A stretch of DNA of 64,000 nucleotides from Sacculina carcini (Eukaryota; Arthropoda; Thecostraca; Sacculinidae): the NCBI GenBank assembly GCA_916048095.2, contig OU696586.1, positions 6,831,249-6,895,248 of the forward strand. Reading direction: 5' to 3'. Shown here piece after piece: positions 40,430 to 51,092 of this stretch. Position 1 is the stretch's first letter, and the number at the start of each line of letters is the position of its first letter. A model generated the notes under the pieces. It was given only the letters and a program-made list of their open reading frames with translations, did no database searches and was not told the DNA's origin. Both the position numbers and the translations under genes were made by a program.

Positions 40430-40715
40430 TTAGACCACGTAATCGTTCAAACGCGACGGCGGTCGTCGCACCCGCCTGGGACGAGTACATGGCGATGTCA
40501 GGTTAGGCTTGGGTGATGTAGGCCGATTTTCATTTGAACCTTCCTCCGAGGAAGCCGAGCCTTTCGCATCGCTGGCAGCTGGCACGTTCGCTTCCTGGTG
40601 GCTGGTGTTACCAGCACTATCACCGATGGTAGGTTCGCCGTCGCATTGTTCACCACTGGTGCTCTCGCCATAATATGTAGCCTCTGCTGGTGGAGGGCTG
40701 ACACCGACCTCCGTC
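40430..40715 (-). pseudogene. Ty3 G2 Pol C-terminal tail
   Basis: The acidic tail ends RRVRRPPSRLNDYVV at 40430, a motif shared with the 51-kb family's terminal PPGWLNEYV. Its upstream part lies on the other side of the LINE insertion, at 41970-42216 (VDVRRHGQYVIKIDGSGSLS). Confidence 0.75.
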
Positions 40716-40728
40716 GCTGGTTGAGAGA

Positions 40729-41956
40729 TTGATTGATTGATTTTTGAGTTTTTGGGGTGCAACGGCCCCTAGGACCATATGGCACCCCCCAGTCTGTTAT
40801 TAGCTAAATTAAACTAAAACTATACATATGAACGTAATGAAGCAATGAAATAAATAAGCGTGAGGGTGAGTGATATGAATATGAAAGTCAGAAGAATAAA
40901 AATCAATAAATAATTCTAAAAGGCGAAAGCCATAAAAATTCAAAAATGCGGCCCTCAATGACCGCCGATTGCTCCTGTCCAAGAACCTCGTCAATAGTCG
41001 GAACGAATCCACGAAAACGTTGACGCGCCTCTGAGAATGATGGACATTCCACCAGGATGTCTTGCACGGAGAGACGTGCATTACATGCGCTGCACGTGGG
41101 TTCAGGTTGTCCGAGTAGAAGATGGTGATGCGTGTCGTACGTGTGACCCACACGTAGACGACAGAGCGCCACTTCCTCGGACCTCTTCAGGCGACAAGAG
41201 CACATCCAATGTCCGATTTCGGGCTTAACTGCTTTTGATTTGTTAGAACCACATTCGTCCCAGGAGATCTGCCAGCGAGAACGGATAAAACGATGTATAA
41301 TAGGATAAAAGTCCGAATACGGAATGGGAAACTTGAAACAAAATGAATGAAAGTCTCGTTCAGCAGCTCTTTTTGCGGCTCTGTCAGCTCGCTCGTTGCC
41401 CAAAATACCAATATGGGCCGGAATCCAGCAGACCTTTACACGCTTGCCTTGGTGGTGGATGATATCAAGAGAGATAAAAATCCTCTGCATAAGAGGATGT
41501 AAGGAGAAAGACGATAATGAAGTTAAATCACTAAGGGAGTCGGATAGAACTAAGAACAATGAAAATGAAGATGAGCGAATAAAAACCAGAACCAGCAGAA
41601 GCTCAGCCGTGTAAATGGAAGCGATCGGTGGCAGCGGGCTCGAGCGGCACGTACCTCCACTTATAAACGAACAACCCACACCACTGGCCGACTTAGACCC
41701 ATCAGTGTACACGGCAGTATACCGTCCGTTATAATGAATTCGCTCCAGTGTGTTTGAGCGAAGCACACTGGACACTGCACGGTGTTTCCGCAGAGCTGCT
41801 AGCGAGACGTCGACCTCGGGTGTGACCAATTCCCAGGGTGTCTCCGCCGTGTATTCTTGTCTGAGGACTTCGTTATCACCCATCCAGCATGAATCCAGCA
41901 GTGCCTTCATTTTGCTGCAAAACAGCACAGAACACTGAGGTCCTGGACACTGAGGT
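40729..41956 (-). mobile_element. 5'-truncated LINE with RNase H domain (I-like)
   Basis: It is flanked by a 13-bp target duplication GCTGGTTGAGAGA (40716-40728 and 41957-41969) and ends on the minus strand in an (AATC)n tail. It encodes an RNase H (YTDGSKSASGVGCSFISGG, TAELLLVL, SDSLSDL, IPAHIGILGNERADRAAK) and a C-terminal zinc-like segment (RVGHTYDTHHHLLL, PTCSACNARLSVQDILVECP). These features fit the I group of LINEs. Reverse transcriptase is not included. The 437-residue ORF spanning it and Ty3 tail sequence is an insertion artefact. Confidence 0.9.
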
Positions 41957-42279
41957 GCTGGTTGAGAGACAGAATGGCGTGCCAGGTCTTGTCGTTGGTT
42001 ATCGTAGGAATTTCCTGCTGACTGAAGATTCGCTTGTGGGCCTATTGAGTCATCCTCTGGCTGGCTTGGTATGCGTAAACTTCGTGCCATCTGATCGAAG
42101 GGTTTGTCAGCCATGTAACTCACAATCTTTTTCAATAATTGTCGGTTTCTCAAAGATAGACTGCCTGACCCGTCAATCTTGATCACATACTGCCCATGTC
42201 GTCTCACATCGACCACAGTTCCGGATCGGTCTCAACGTTTATGTCTGCTTATTTGAGTTTGAACAACGTTTATGTCGGC

Positions 42280-43299
42280 CTATTTGAGTACCTTGTCACC
42301 CATTGCTAAAGGATGTAGCCGACGTGTACCTGGACAGAATGTGTCTACCTGTTTAGCGAATCGTACTCTCATCGCTTCTTCATGTTTGATGTTTGAGTTG
42401 TCTCGCCATATGGGGTGAACTACATTGTTGTCGAATATCTGCGTCCCTTTTGTGACTGGCAACAGGTCACGAATATTTCCGCCGAATACTACTTGCGATG
42501 GTGACATCGAGGTTTCTGGGTCTGGTGTATTGCGATACCGCAGCAATCCGGCGGAAATCGCATCCGTGTAGATGCCACCTTGATCACTGGTGTGCGATTT
42601 CATCAACATTTTCATTGATTTTACCGTTATTTCTGCGCGTCCATTAGCTTGAGCATGGTAAGCGGACGACACACGATGTGATATACCTCATCGTTGAAGA
42701 AAATCTTCCGTTTCTTTGGCAGTAAATTCAGCGCCACCATCGGTGCTATTCGTTTGTGGTACGCCGAAAGTAGAGCAATAGTTGAGGAGGGCTTTCAAGA
42801 AGCCTTTGGAGCCTGTCGATGACGCTACAATGTATGGCCATCCGCTGAACCGATCAACGATCACCACGTAATGCGTACCTTTAAGCTCAAAATAATCCGC
42901 AAAGACTGATTGAAATGGACTGGTTGGAGTGACAGGCGTGGCTGGAGGCATGCGCGCTTGTGACGGTGACATAAACCAGCAGTCTTGGCATCTGGCTCTG
43001 GTGTTCTCGATGTCTTTGGATAGTTGAGGCCAGAATACCACATCCGCTGCTCTATTCAACATTTTAGTTGTACCTTGATGTGCTGAGTGGAGAACTTGCA
43101 GTACCTCTTCGCGCAACTCGGTCGGGATTACGATCCGATTATCCATCATAATGACCCCGTCCACTATTGATAATTTATATCGGAATTGCCAAAACGGTTG
43201 GAGTGGTTCTGGTATGTTAACTCTCGATGCCGGAAATCCTTGATCAATCAGAGGCGAAAGTAGTATGAGCACGTCATCTTTAGATGGCATGTCTCTCAC
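42280..43299 (-). pseudogene. Ty3 G2 integrase, interrupted by a stop
   Basis: The HHCC zinc domain is LHSAHQGTTKM...CQDC. Core residues are FADYFEL (Asp), NSTDGGAEF (Asp) and, after an in-frame stop near 42688, HAQANGRAEITVKS (Glu). The C-terminal part has LPVTKGTQIFDNNVVHPIWR and LAMGDKVLK. A partial duplication of about 25 bp (AACGTTTATGTCTGCTTATT type) disrupts it at 42236-42297. Confidence 0.87.
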
Positions 43300-43305
43300 C
43301 TTTTC

Positions 43306-44360
43306 TCAAGTTACGGCTTCTAATCCATGTGCCTTCGATTTTGATGCGGCAATCAGAGATGTCTCCATGTGGTCGTCTGTTTCGTGAACCCGTGTAACGT
43401 ATAAGTAGCTAGTCTTCTCCAACTCTGTCTCGTACTCTTCGCATAAGGCGTAGCCTGCGTTAGCTAGGTATCGAGAAGCGCTATCCGGCGCTGGTATGCT
43501 TGCGCCCGGTACGTGAACTATGCGATACTTACACGGCAGCGTTCTTTGTTTGATGCGGAACAATCTTGGGTTTGCCATGTCAGCCAACTCCTGGTCCCCG
43601 AGAATCTTTGTTAAAGGTTTGTGGTCTGTGGTGATTACCAGGTCGCTGCATCCAAGAGTGAAGAAACGACTGTCTTCCAATGCCTAGGCCACAGCTAGAG
43701 CCTCGCCTTCGACTGGAGCATACCGGGTTTCCGCATCACGAAGGAATCTGGATCCAGCAATAGTTATCTTCCAACCATCCTAACAGCATCCGGGCTTGAT
43801 TGAGTCACATCGACAATACCTTTGCCGGAGCCAACACCCAATTCCGGTTTTAGAAAAATCCGGATTTAGACATGTCCGCCTTCGAGGGTCAAATATCTGC
43901 ACACCCTCATGCATCTTTTGAATTATATGCTTTTTAGACTCCCGGAATGCATTGTCTAGCTCTTCACACCAGTATAATTTTGCTTTTGAGCTCAACAGTG
44001 GTCTAAACGTCGTAATGATGCTAGTGAGCCGACCGTAGTGTGATACCTGGTTTATCAGACCGAACCATGCCCTTATGTCAGTTGTGTTTTTCGGTGTCGG
44101 AAACTGTGCTATGGCATTCAAATGATTTGCCATCGGTTTCACTTCATGGTCGGTGATCTCGAAACCGGCAAACTAAACCGTGGTACTCGAAAATTGGAAT
44201 TTTGACGGGTTCAACACTATGCCTTTTTGTCCCACAAGAGACAAATATTCCAGCACGCGCCACCAATGCGTCTAGATGTCTCGGTCCCATAAAAGAGTGT
44301 CGTCAACACATTTTGTCTTTCTCACCGCGTCAGCAATGATTGTGTCGTACCTCGGCCTGA
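43306..44360 (-). pseudogene. Ty3 G2 reverse transcriptase remnant and RNase H
   Basis: The palm is cut: the upstream half is missing, but CVDDTLLWDRD (catalytic VDD) is present at about 44310. The thumb follows with FPTPKNTTDIRAWFGLINQV, then PDFSKTGIGCWL opening RNase H. RNase H continues at 43680-43306 with ITTDHKPLTKILGDQELADM and VPGASIPAPDSASRY. Roughly 150 residues of reverse transcriptase are absent relative to a normal element. Confidence 0.8.
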
Positions 44361-44599
44361 ATGTGTATTCTAGCCTCCGCTATGCTGTGACACGTTAACT
44401 GTCTGTTGGCTGCACATATCTGAGGAAAGTTGTGATCAATGACTCCGAGATCTGGCATGGCCGACTGGCTCAAGTAAAATCTGTCGGATGAATCGGTGAC
44501 GTATCCGACGACCGAAGTGGAGTGTTCCTTTCCGGATTTATCGTGACCGGACAGTCTGAGAAGAACTTCGCCGATCACATTTATCTTGTTGTTGGCTGC

Positions 44600-44990
44600 T
44601 ATGATGCAATTTTATTTTTTCATCAAGTGAGGCTTCTCCAACCCCATTGTATTGAGTAACGGTGCCTCCATCAGACATGTTTGCGCTCCTGAGTCGGCCA
44701 CAACGTCAATCTTCACAGGGTGCATTGGTGGCGGTCTGTGACTCATAGCCTTGTACGACTCTCCATCCACTGCCACGTTCAGTCTCATTGTCGGGTGTGG
44801 TAGGACGTCCAGTAAGCACGCGCTTCCCTCGCCGGAACTTGCTACATGATGAAATGTCGCCTTTGCATGATCGTATATTTTGTGATCTTTTGGATCCAGT
44901 TGCGCGAGATTTCTTCCAAAAATCCAGACATGTGTCAAATTGCTTGTGTTTGCCTCTGACAACGCCAAATTTAAGCGTGAGTCGGCCGCA
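44600..44990 (-). pseudogene. Ty3 G2 protease region
   Basis: KIDVVADSGAQTCLMEAPLL carries the DSG variant of the aspartic protease triad. MALSEANTSNLTHVWIFGRN precedes it. The frame stops at 44612 and the next ORF (44578-44330) continues toward reverse transcriptase. Confidence 0.75.
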
Positions 44991-45204
44991 GCGACACCGC
45001 ATCATTGCCTGGTCGTTTGTGCCTTCACTGACGGTCGAGCCTGGACGAGGGTCAACTCTACGGCGCATTGATTTCTTGTAGGAGCTGGCGGCGACACCTG
45101 CGCTGATGCCCTCCATAGCTCTACACGCAGTCTCCCGGCTGTCCACCAGAGCGAGTGTCATTCAGTGTCTTGTTGTCGATGTCCGCGGTGCCTAGGATCT
45201 CTTT

Positions 45205-45744
45205 TCATATGTCGTTATTTGATAACCCGTTGAGAAGAACGAGCTTGACAATATCTTCTGTGTAATCGCAGACGATAGAGCTGGAGCATCCGCGAGCCCT
45301 GCAAACGTTATACTTCCTCCATTCGCATACATTTGAGGCGCTTTTTAGTCTGGAGACGAAGTGCCGCACGCTCTCTCCCGGATCTTGAGTCATCTGCAGC
45401 AGCGCTGATCGTCTCACATTCAATGGTGCTCTCACCACGGTCAGTCGCTCGATAGCCTGTAACACCTCTTTCTCCGTCCTGCTGGAAATACTCGGGTCCT
45501 CTCTGAACAAAGCCGACTCTAGTTCGGCCTCACAGCAGGCCAGTAGCTGGGCGTTGACATGACCTCCGATTATATCCGTCCCATCCTTAAACAACTGACA
45601 TTTTCTAGTGAATGCAGCCCATTCGTCCTCCATGACATTTTGTTGAATCGTTGGGCGGTTTATCTTCGGCGGTTTCTGTCGTGAATGGTTGACGTCATGT
45701 ACGTTCTTCTGATGTAGTTGCGTCAGTGCGATACATGTAGACAT
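45205..45744 (-). CDS. Ty3 G2 Gag-like protein
   Basis: The ORF reads WAAFTRKCQLFKDGTDIIGG, then LLACCEAELESALFR and LLQMTQDPGESVRHFVSRLK, followed by CDYTEDIVKLVLLNGLSN. It resembles Gag of Ty3 elements common in marine invertebrates, where the QDPGESVRHF block is conserved. The expected zinc knuckle downstream is decayed. The start is the first in-frame ATG 104 bp inside the 5' LTR. The frame ends at 45205. Confidence 0.75.
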   Translation of the reverse strand: MSTCIALTQLHQKNVHDVNHSRQKPPKINRPTIQQNVMEDEWAAFTRKCQLFKDGTDIIGGHVNAQLLACCEAELESALFREDPSISSRTEKEVLQAIERLTVVRAPLNVRRSALLQMTQDPGESVRHFVSRLKSASNVCEWRKYNVCRARGCSSSIVCDYTEDIVKLVLLNGLSNNDI

Positions 45745-45847
45745 GTCGTCACCTGTCTTGACTTATCCGCACCCGGTTGATTCACACATGAGAGAGACTG
45801 GAATGTTGGATGCTTGTGACGAACTTCTTGACTCAATGGAAAAACAT

Positions 45848-46358
45848 GATCAAAAGTGACATTCGTGAAAATGTATATTCAAACTCACGAATATTTTTCC
45901 CTGGAAAATGACACCAATAACGAAATAAACAACAATAAAGAGATACACTGACACACACAATATCAATTGAACCCCACACCCAGTACATTACAGTAGCGTG
46001 ATATAAACCCACACGTTCCAGCGTATAGACCGGGTTTACGTACTAAGCTGTGCAACGCAATTATGAACTGACATATTGCTATCACAGATGCAATGAGGTG
46101 AGAGGTGCAATTGGTACGATATCAACCACAAACACAATACGAATTCTAATACAGATGTTTACATAACACATACTAACATTAAAAAGTCGAAATATAGCAC
46201 TAACGCACACACTCGACGTTCCACTGATAGCACACAAATTGAACTGGATTACACCAACACAAGTTCACATTCATCGGTCAAGTTCAAGTTCATTCAGCCG
46301 TTGTGATTCACCCGTTGAAACTAACGCCATCTACCGATGGAGTTTTAATTATTCGACA
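45848..46358 (-). repeat. 5' LTR of Ty3 element G2
   Basis: Direct repeat of 39850-40361. The CCTCT following it is one half of the target duplication. Confidence 0.92.
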
Positions 46359-46699
46359 CCTCTCACCAGAAAGTCACATTTGCAATATAGTTAAGAAAGC
46401 GAATAACAAGATAGCGAACATAAAAGCAGCATTTTCGTACATTGATGTGGGAAAAATAGCGAAATTCATTTCATCCACAACATTGGAATACGCAGAAACT
46501 GTTTGGAGTCCACATTTACAAAACATATTAAAAAACTGGAGCAGTTACAGAAATCAGCAACAAAAATATTAGGAAGCATCAAACATTTGGCATATTTCGA
46601 CAGAATAAAAAAGTTAGGTTTGACAACGCTAGAAGATAGGAGACTTAGAGGGATTGAATCTCAGTTTATAGATATCTTACGGGGAAGGAAAAAATGGAA
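46359..46699 (+). pseudogene. LINE-A segment 3
   Basis: It continues the frame with SPESHICNIVKKANNKIANI, then STTLEYAETVWSPHLQ, LEQLQKSATKILGSIKHLAY and LTTLEDRRLRGIESQFIDIL. This is the thumb and C-terminal region of the same LINE. It ends at the TA of the MITE. Confidence 0.82.
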
Positions 46700-46701
46700 T
46701 A

Positions 46702-47013
46702 CAGGGAGTCCTCGGTTTACGACGGTCTCGACTTGCGACGTTTCGCGGATACGACGCTAGAAATCATCTGCTCGAGTTACGTCGATTGAGTCGTAAGTGC
46801 GACGCAATTTTGCTTTCTGAACTGCGAGTTGATGTGGAATTCCCGTCAGAGCTAGAAGTACAATAAAATTGTTTGGAAAAGCACGTGTTTCGCCTTACTA
46901 GAGGTGCCATTACGGCTTACGTATATACATGTAATGTGTCCCGACTTACGTCAGAATTCGAGTTACGACGGAGACGTACGAACGGATCTCCGTCGTAAGC
47001 CGAGGACCCCCTG
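46702..47013. mobile_element. Mariner-type MITE
   Basis: A 312-bp element with inverted ends CAGGGAGTCCTCGGTTTACG and CAGGGGGTCCTCGGCTTACG (read inward), flanked by TA on both sides (46700-46701, 47014-47015). Further internal TTACGTCG-type repeats are present. This is the widespread GTCCTCG-TTACGACG mariner end. It has no coding sequence and splits LINE-A. Confidence 0.92.
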
Positions 47014-47015
47014 TA

Positions 47016-47227
47016 TCGAAAGTTGTTTCAATTCTCAAAATATAATCGGAATCACAATTTTGCCTACAAAGGCCTACAAGGATTAGAAACGACATCCAGA
47101 AATATAGTTACCCAAACAGAGTAGTAGATAGATGGAATAGGTTACCAAGCGACGTAGTACACCAACCAGCAACACCACTGTTTAAGAAGACATATGCCAG
47201 CTGGAAGGCGGGAGTCACGAGCCTCTG
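47016..47227 (+). pseudogene. LINE-A segment 4: C-terminal tail
   Basis: RNDIQKYSYPNRVVDRWNRL and PSDVVHQPATPLFKKTYASW followed by a stop near 47227 form the conserved end of the protein. Confidence 0.8.
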
Positions 47228-47755
47228 ACTCATTCTTGCGAAGACAACTAGCAAGAACAACTATAGTAAGAACAACTAGTAAGAACACACACTGACATTG
47301 GAAAGGCACGTAGACACGTATACAGCGGATTAAGCAAAGGGCTGGAGCCGGAGAAATAGCTCCTTGTTGGTTGCGAGCCACTGAAGCATCTAAGCCATTC
47401 AATGATAGCAGCGATAGAAAATACACACATACACACAACAATGCACATATATACAACATATACACAAGACGAACAATACACAAATATACACAACAAGACG
47501 AACAATATGAATATATACAAACAAACAAGCAAACATATATTTGATATAGCGCCAAGTAGAGCAGAAGTGCGTAAAAGAGAGAAACTGGTGTGAACAATAT
47601 AAAGGAGTATTAGCTCATAGATGGAAAATAAATGAGCCAGCAAGAATACCTCATGATAAAAAAGAGAAAAACGAGTATAAAACAGCAAAAGAAATATCTT
47701 ACACAATAACATACATCACATCACACATCACATCATACATTAACACTGGTAACAA
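47228..47755. other. LINE-A 3' region and spacer
   Basis: AACAACTAGTAAGAACA-type repeats at 47250-47290, CA and TACA-rich stretches, then (CACAT)n-like repeats at 47710-47740. No coding domain is seen. Confidence 0.5.
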
Positions 47756-47759
47756 AGAA

Positions 47760-50190
47760 AAACGAATGTGGAGAGGACAAGATTTAGTGCTGTCGGAATG
47801 GAGGAGTTAGAGGTGTGGGCAAAGATAGCAAAAAAATTTGCAAAGCAGAAGAGAATGAGGAGTATGACTTTTGCTTCAGGACATGAGGAGGAAGTTGATT
47901 GTAAAGACGGGGAGCAGAAAAGTAGAATGACATGTCTGACCAGTTTGACTCATGAAGAGCAGGAGAAACAAGAGGTACAGGACGACGATTGGAAGGTCGC
48001 TCGCTGCACTGTAGGAGGGTGAGTAAGTAGGAAGGAGAAGGAGAGTGAGGAAGTTTATATACAAGACAGCAAAGCTTATGATGGATCCTCGAAGGGACTG
48101 GCAGCCAGCCTAGTTGCCGAATATGTACAGAGGTTGTTGCCCTAGCTGGGAGACGCAAGACGAATCGACAGGAAAGGTTAATGATTGACTGAAGGGAGCG
48201 AAGAGATTTCTGAGGTAGGTGAAAAAATAGAGAATTGCAATAGTCGAGGCGGGAGAAGATATAGGAATTAACAAGAAGCAGTGTAGACGATTCGTCGATG
48301 TGTCGGCGTATAGGGTAGAGTTGGCGCAAGATGAATCGACAGGATCGGGTAAGGTTTGGAAGATGCTTGGAGAAGTCAAGTGAAGGATCAAATACAATGC
48401 CCAAACTAAGAATATGAGAGGAGAGGGACAAATGAAGACAGTTCGGAGATATCCTAGGAGGGTGAAATAAAATATACTCTGTCTTATCGGGATTCAAGAG
48501 GAGATCTCTGGAGGTCGCCCAGGCAGCTATGTTGGATAGAAGTTGGTCAATGAGATAAATGTTAGAGGACGAAAAAGGGAAGTAAATTTGAATATCATCC
48601 GCATAAATGTGGAAAGATATAGGATAGGTGCGGAGGATCGTACAAAGAGAAGAAACATAAAGATTAAACTAAAGAGGACCGAGAAGAGAGCCTTGGGGAA
48701 CACCCGAAATAATAGGAGAAGAAGATGAACATACAGAGTTACAGCCTACCGAAAACGACCGATCAGCAAGATAGGATGACAGTAGAGACAGCGCGGAGGA
48801 AGAAAGACCGGCATGCCGTAGATCCTGGCGGAGAATAGAGTGGTTCACAAGGTCAAAAGCGGAAGAAAAGTCAAGCAAAATGAAAAGCACAGAAATTACC
48901 CACGGAAAAAGAAGCAAGTATATCATTAAGCAGAGAGAGGAGCAGAGTTTCAGTTGAGTGTCCGGAAACGAAACCAGATTGACATGGATATAGGGCCGAA
49001 TATATGCAAGGGCGGAGCTGAGGAAGAATGGCAGCTTCAAGAAGCTTGGAAGGAAGAGGAAGCAAAGAAATAGGCCTGTAATTGCTGGGGATGGGGGATT
49101 CAAGGGAAGGTTTTTTGAGAATAGGTGAGACAATGGCGTGTTTAGATGCTAGGAAATTACCATGAAGAAAATAAGTTTTTACAAGATGGGTAAGCACAGG
49201 AGCAAGCAGAAAGATGGAGTCAGAGAGGACACGAAAGTTGATAGAATCAGAGGGGCACCTGGATTTTTTAGCCTACTTAGCTTGACTGTCATCGCAGGTG
49301 TGATAGGTGAGAAGGCATCGAGGGAAGTATTTGAGGACGAAAAAGTTAGAGGAAGGGAGGAGGAAGGAAGCTTTGATCTGGCGAAGATAAGTTTATCGCA
49401 GAAAAAAAGATGAAAAACATGACGCAGAAATAGAGCAAGGAGACGATTTGGAAAAACCGGTGATAGATTTCAGGTTGTGACACCTGGAGTTAGAAGAATT
49501 TGAGCGGGATGAAATCTCATCTTTATAATATACAGATTTTGCAAGATCGAGAGAGGAAAGAAAAGTATTGCGAGAGTCGCAAAAAGGCAGCCAGTTGGAC
49601 TCAGTGTGAAGTCGGCGCCAACGTCGTTCATGGGCACGGGTCTCTGCACGTAAGTGGCATAAGTACGAATTTAACCACGGAAGTGGCGAGACAGAGGACT
49701 TTATCACGCGAAGGCGCAGTGGGAACAGAACCTCATTAATATTACACAAAGATTCGTTTATGAAGTGTGAGATGGCTGAAGGGGGAATAAAATTGTAGAT
49801 AGTGGGAGAGAGAGAAGAAACGAGGAGAGAGAAATAGGAAGAGTCGAAGTTACTGTAGTCTCGTGCATAGTAGGTTTTTGGTGAGTGTGTAGAAGGCAGT
49901 TTGTGATGTTTTAAAGCAAATGAAATGAAGCTATGATCGGATGTGGTGGCCTCAGGTGGGAAAGTAAGCAGACCGGGAAGAATTAAATTTGCGGATGAAG
50001 CTGTACAAGTGATCGAGAGTGTGGCCTGAAGTATGAGAAATACCCGAATTCATAACAGAAAGACCCCAAGAATCAAGTAAAGAAAGAAAATCAGAAGCAT
50101 AGGGAGAGCATATATGATATGAAGCATAGGGAAGCACCACAAGCATAGCTAAGCATATATGATCGATTAAGAACAATATTGAGTAGTAAA
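47760..50190 (-). mobile_element. LINE-D (CR1/L2-like), 5'-truncated
   Basis: On the minus strand: endonuclease end DFLSLLDSWGLSV and SHTSGHTLDHLYSF (50110-49990), linker WLNSYLCHLRAETRAHERRW, and reverse transcriptase with NYRPISLLPLPSKLLE and QSGFVSGHSTETLLLSLLND. These are followed by LLDFSSAFDLVNHSIL, SGVPQGSLLGPL, HIYADDIQI (catalytic, about 48610-48585) and NPDKTEYILFHPPRI. The conserved tail FYFSAPRLYNQLPPHV lies near 47890. Frameshifts break the ORF. It is related to the LINE at 2.0-4.8 kb. Confidence 0.88.
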
Positions 50191-50208
50191 ATGAAACTCT
50201 CAAAAACA

Positions 50209-50267
50209 GGGGCGCCATATGGTCGAACAGGCCGATGCGCCTTTAAACACCAATTATTATCATCATC
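50209..50267 (+). mobile_element. 59-bp LINE/SINE 3'-end insertion
   Basis: The insert GGGGCGCCATATGGTCGAAC...ends in (ATC)n-like CATCATC and is flanked by a perfect 15-bp duplication AAACTCTCAAAAACA (50194-50208, 50268-50282). The GCCATATGGTC motif also occurs at the 3' end of the RNase H LINE (minus strand near 40780), so this is an extremely 5'-truncated LINE or a 3'-end SINE product. Confidence 0.85.
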
Positions 50268-50282
50268 AAACTCTCAAAAACA

Positions 50283-50827
50283 AAATTAGGGAAAATTTAC
50301 AGAACCAATCAAAACAGTATCTATAAAATATTTAACATTTAATTAAAAACGGTATTATAAAATTATGCTTCCAACATTTTCTTCTATTGTAGGCGCCATT
50401 CATACGTATAATGTCAATGCTATTACTTCGTGTATTCCGGTGCACCACTCTTATTACTAGGGTGAAATTTTGGTGCGCTAAAAATAAAGAAAAGTTGCGC
50501 TAAAAATCCTAAAAGTTGCGCTAAAAAATTAAAATTAAAATTTTGAGAACAATTTCACTAAAGCCCATAAAAGCGTAATGAGAATCACTGAAATATAAAA
50601 AACAAACTTTTGTGAGGAAAATGTGTACTTTTTAGATTCGATAACTATTACCACAATACGTTTTGAGCACTCGTGGTTGTGCTAGGAGTGCATGCTTCAT
50701 GTGCTTCAACTGTCACCTCAATGGCGATTTGGAAGGGCTAAAAATCGCAAATAGTTGCGTTAATAAGTTGAGCTCAATGATTCGCTAAATATCGTTCATA
50801 TCAAATAATAGGGTAATAAAATTTAAA
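50283..50827. other. AT-rich sequence with GCGCTAAAAA repeats
   Basis: The short motif GTTGCGCTAAAAA recurs at about 50472-50530 and, as TTGCG, near 50750. A related GGTGCGCTAAAAAC is at 55083, on the other side of the Ty3 element, so both may be parts of one interrupted repeat. No gene is seen. Confidence 0.5.
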
Positions 50828-50832
50828 CACTA

Positions 50833-51089
50833 TGTGACGTTGTTGTCGAGTGGCGTGGGGTGTGACGTCATAGCGGTTCACTTGAGCCGAGTGGTGCGAG
50901 GTATGACGTCGCACGTTACTGCGCGCTGATTGGCCGCGACTTGAGCCTAGTGCCGGAGGCGTGTATCAGCTGGCGTGTGTGAAGCTGGCTTTGCGAGCGG
51001 TCGAGCGTCATTCGCTTGGTGGCCTGTGCGTTATACGCATCGTTGCCGTGTTTGGATACAATATTCGCTGTGTGGACGTATTCTCGGAC
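50833..51089 (+). repeat. Truncated 5' LTR of G1
   Basis: It matches the 3' LTR to GACGTATTCTCG and stops there. The following GACGTATGAACG leads into pol. Confidence 0.9.
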
Positions 51090-51092
51090 GTA

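Larger units (their letters stand above)
39850..46358 (-). mobile_element. Ty3-type LTR retrotransposon (G2), minus strand
   Basis: Paired direct repeats of about 511 bp (39850-40361 and 45848-46358), beginning TG and ending CA, bound the element. Its target duplication is CCTTT on the left and CCTCT on the right. Coding order on the minus strand is gag, protease, partial reverse transcriptase, RNase H and integrase. The LTRs differ by only a few percent by eye, so it is younger than LINE-A, which it splits. It is defective: part of the reverse transcriptase is missing, integrase has a stop, and a second LINE is inserted at 40729-41956. Confidence 0.9.
35277..47227 (+). mobile_element. LINE-A (CR1/jockey-like), host of four insertions
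   Basis: One LINE can be followed through four segments: endonuclease end and linker (35277-36022), reverse transcriptase (38764-39849), C-terminal part (46359-46699) and the tail (47016-47227). They are interrupted by a mariner-like element plus a LINE fragment (36025-38763), a Ty3 element (39850-46358) and a MITE (46702-47013). The protein frame joins across the Ty3 site as VHSSLSPESHIC when one duplication is ignored. It is 5'-truncated and many frameshifts are present. Confidence 0.82.

Noticed and set aside
47784..48064. Separate small genes on the minus strand
   Set aside because: They are overlapping frames of the LINE-D C-terminal region.
50975..51092. N-terminal extension of the G1 Pol ORF
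   Set aside because: These codons lie in LTR sequence joined to pol by a deletion, so the 897-residue product is not a natural Pol start.
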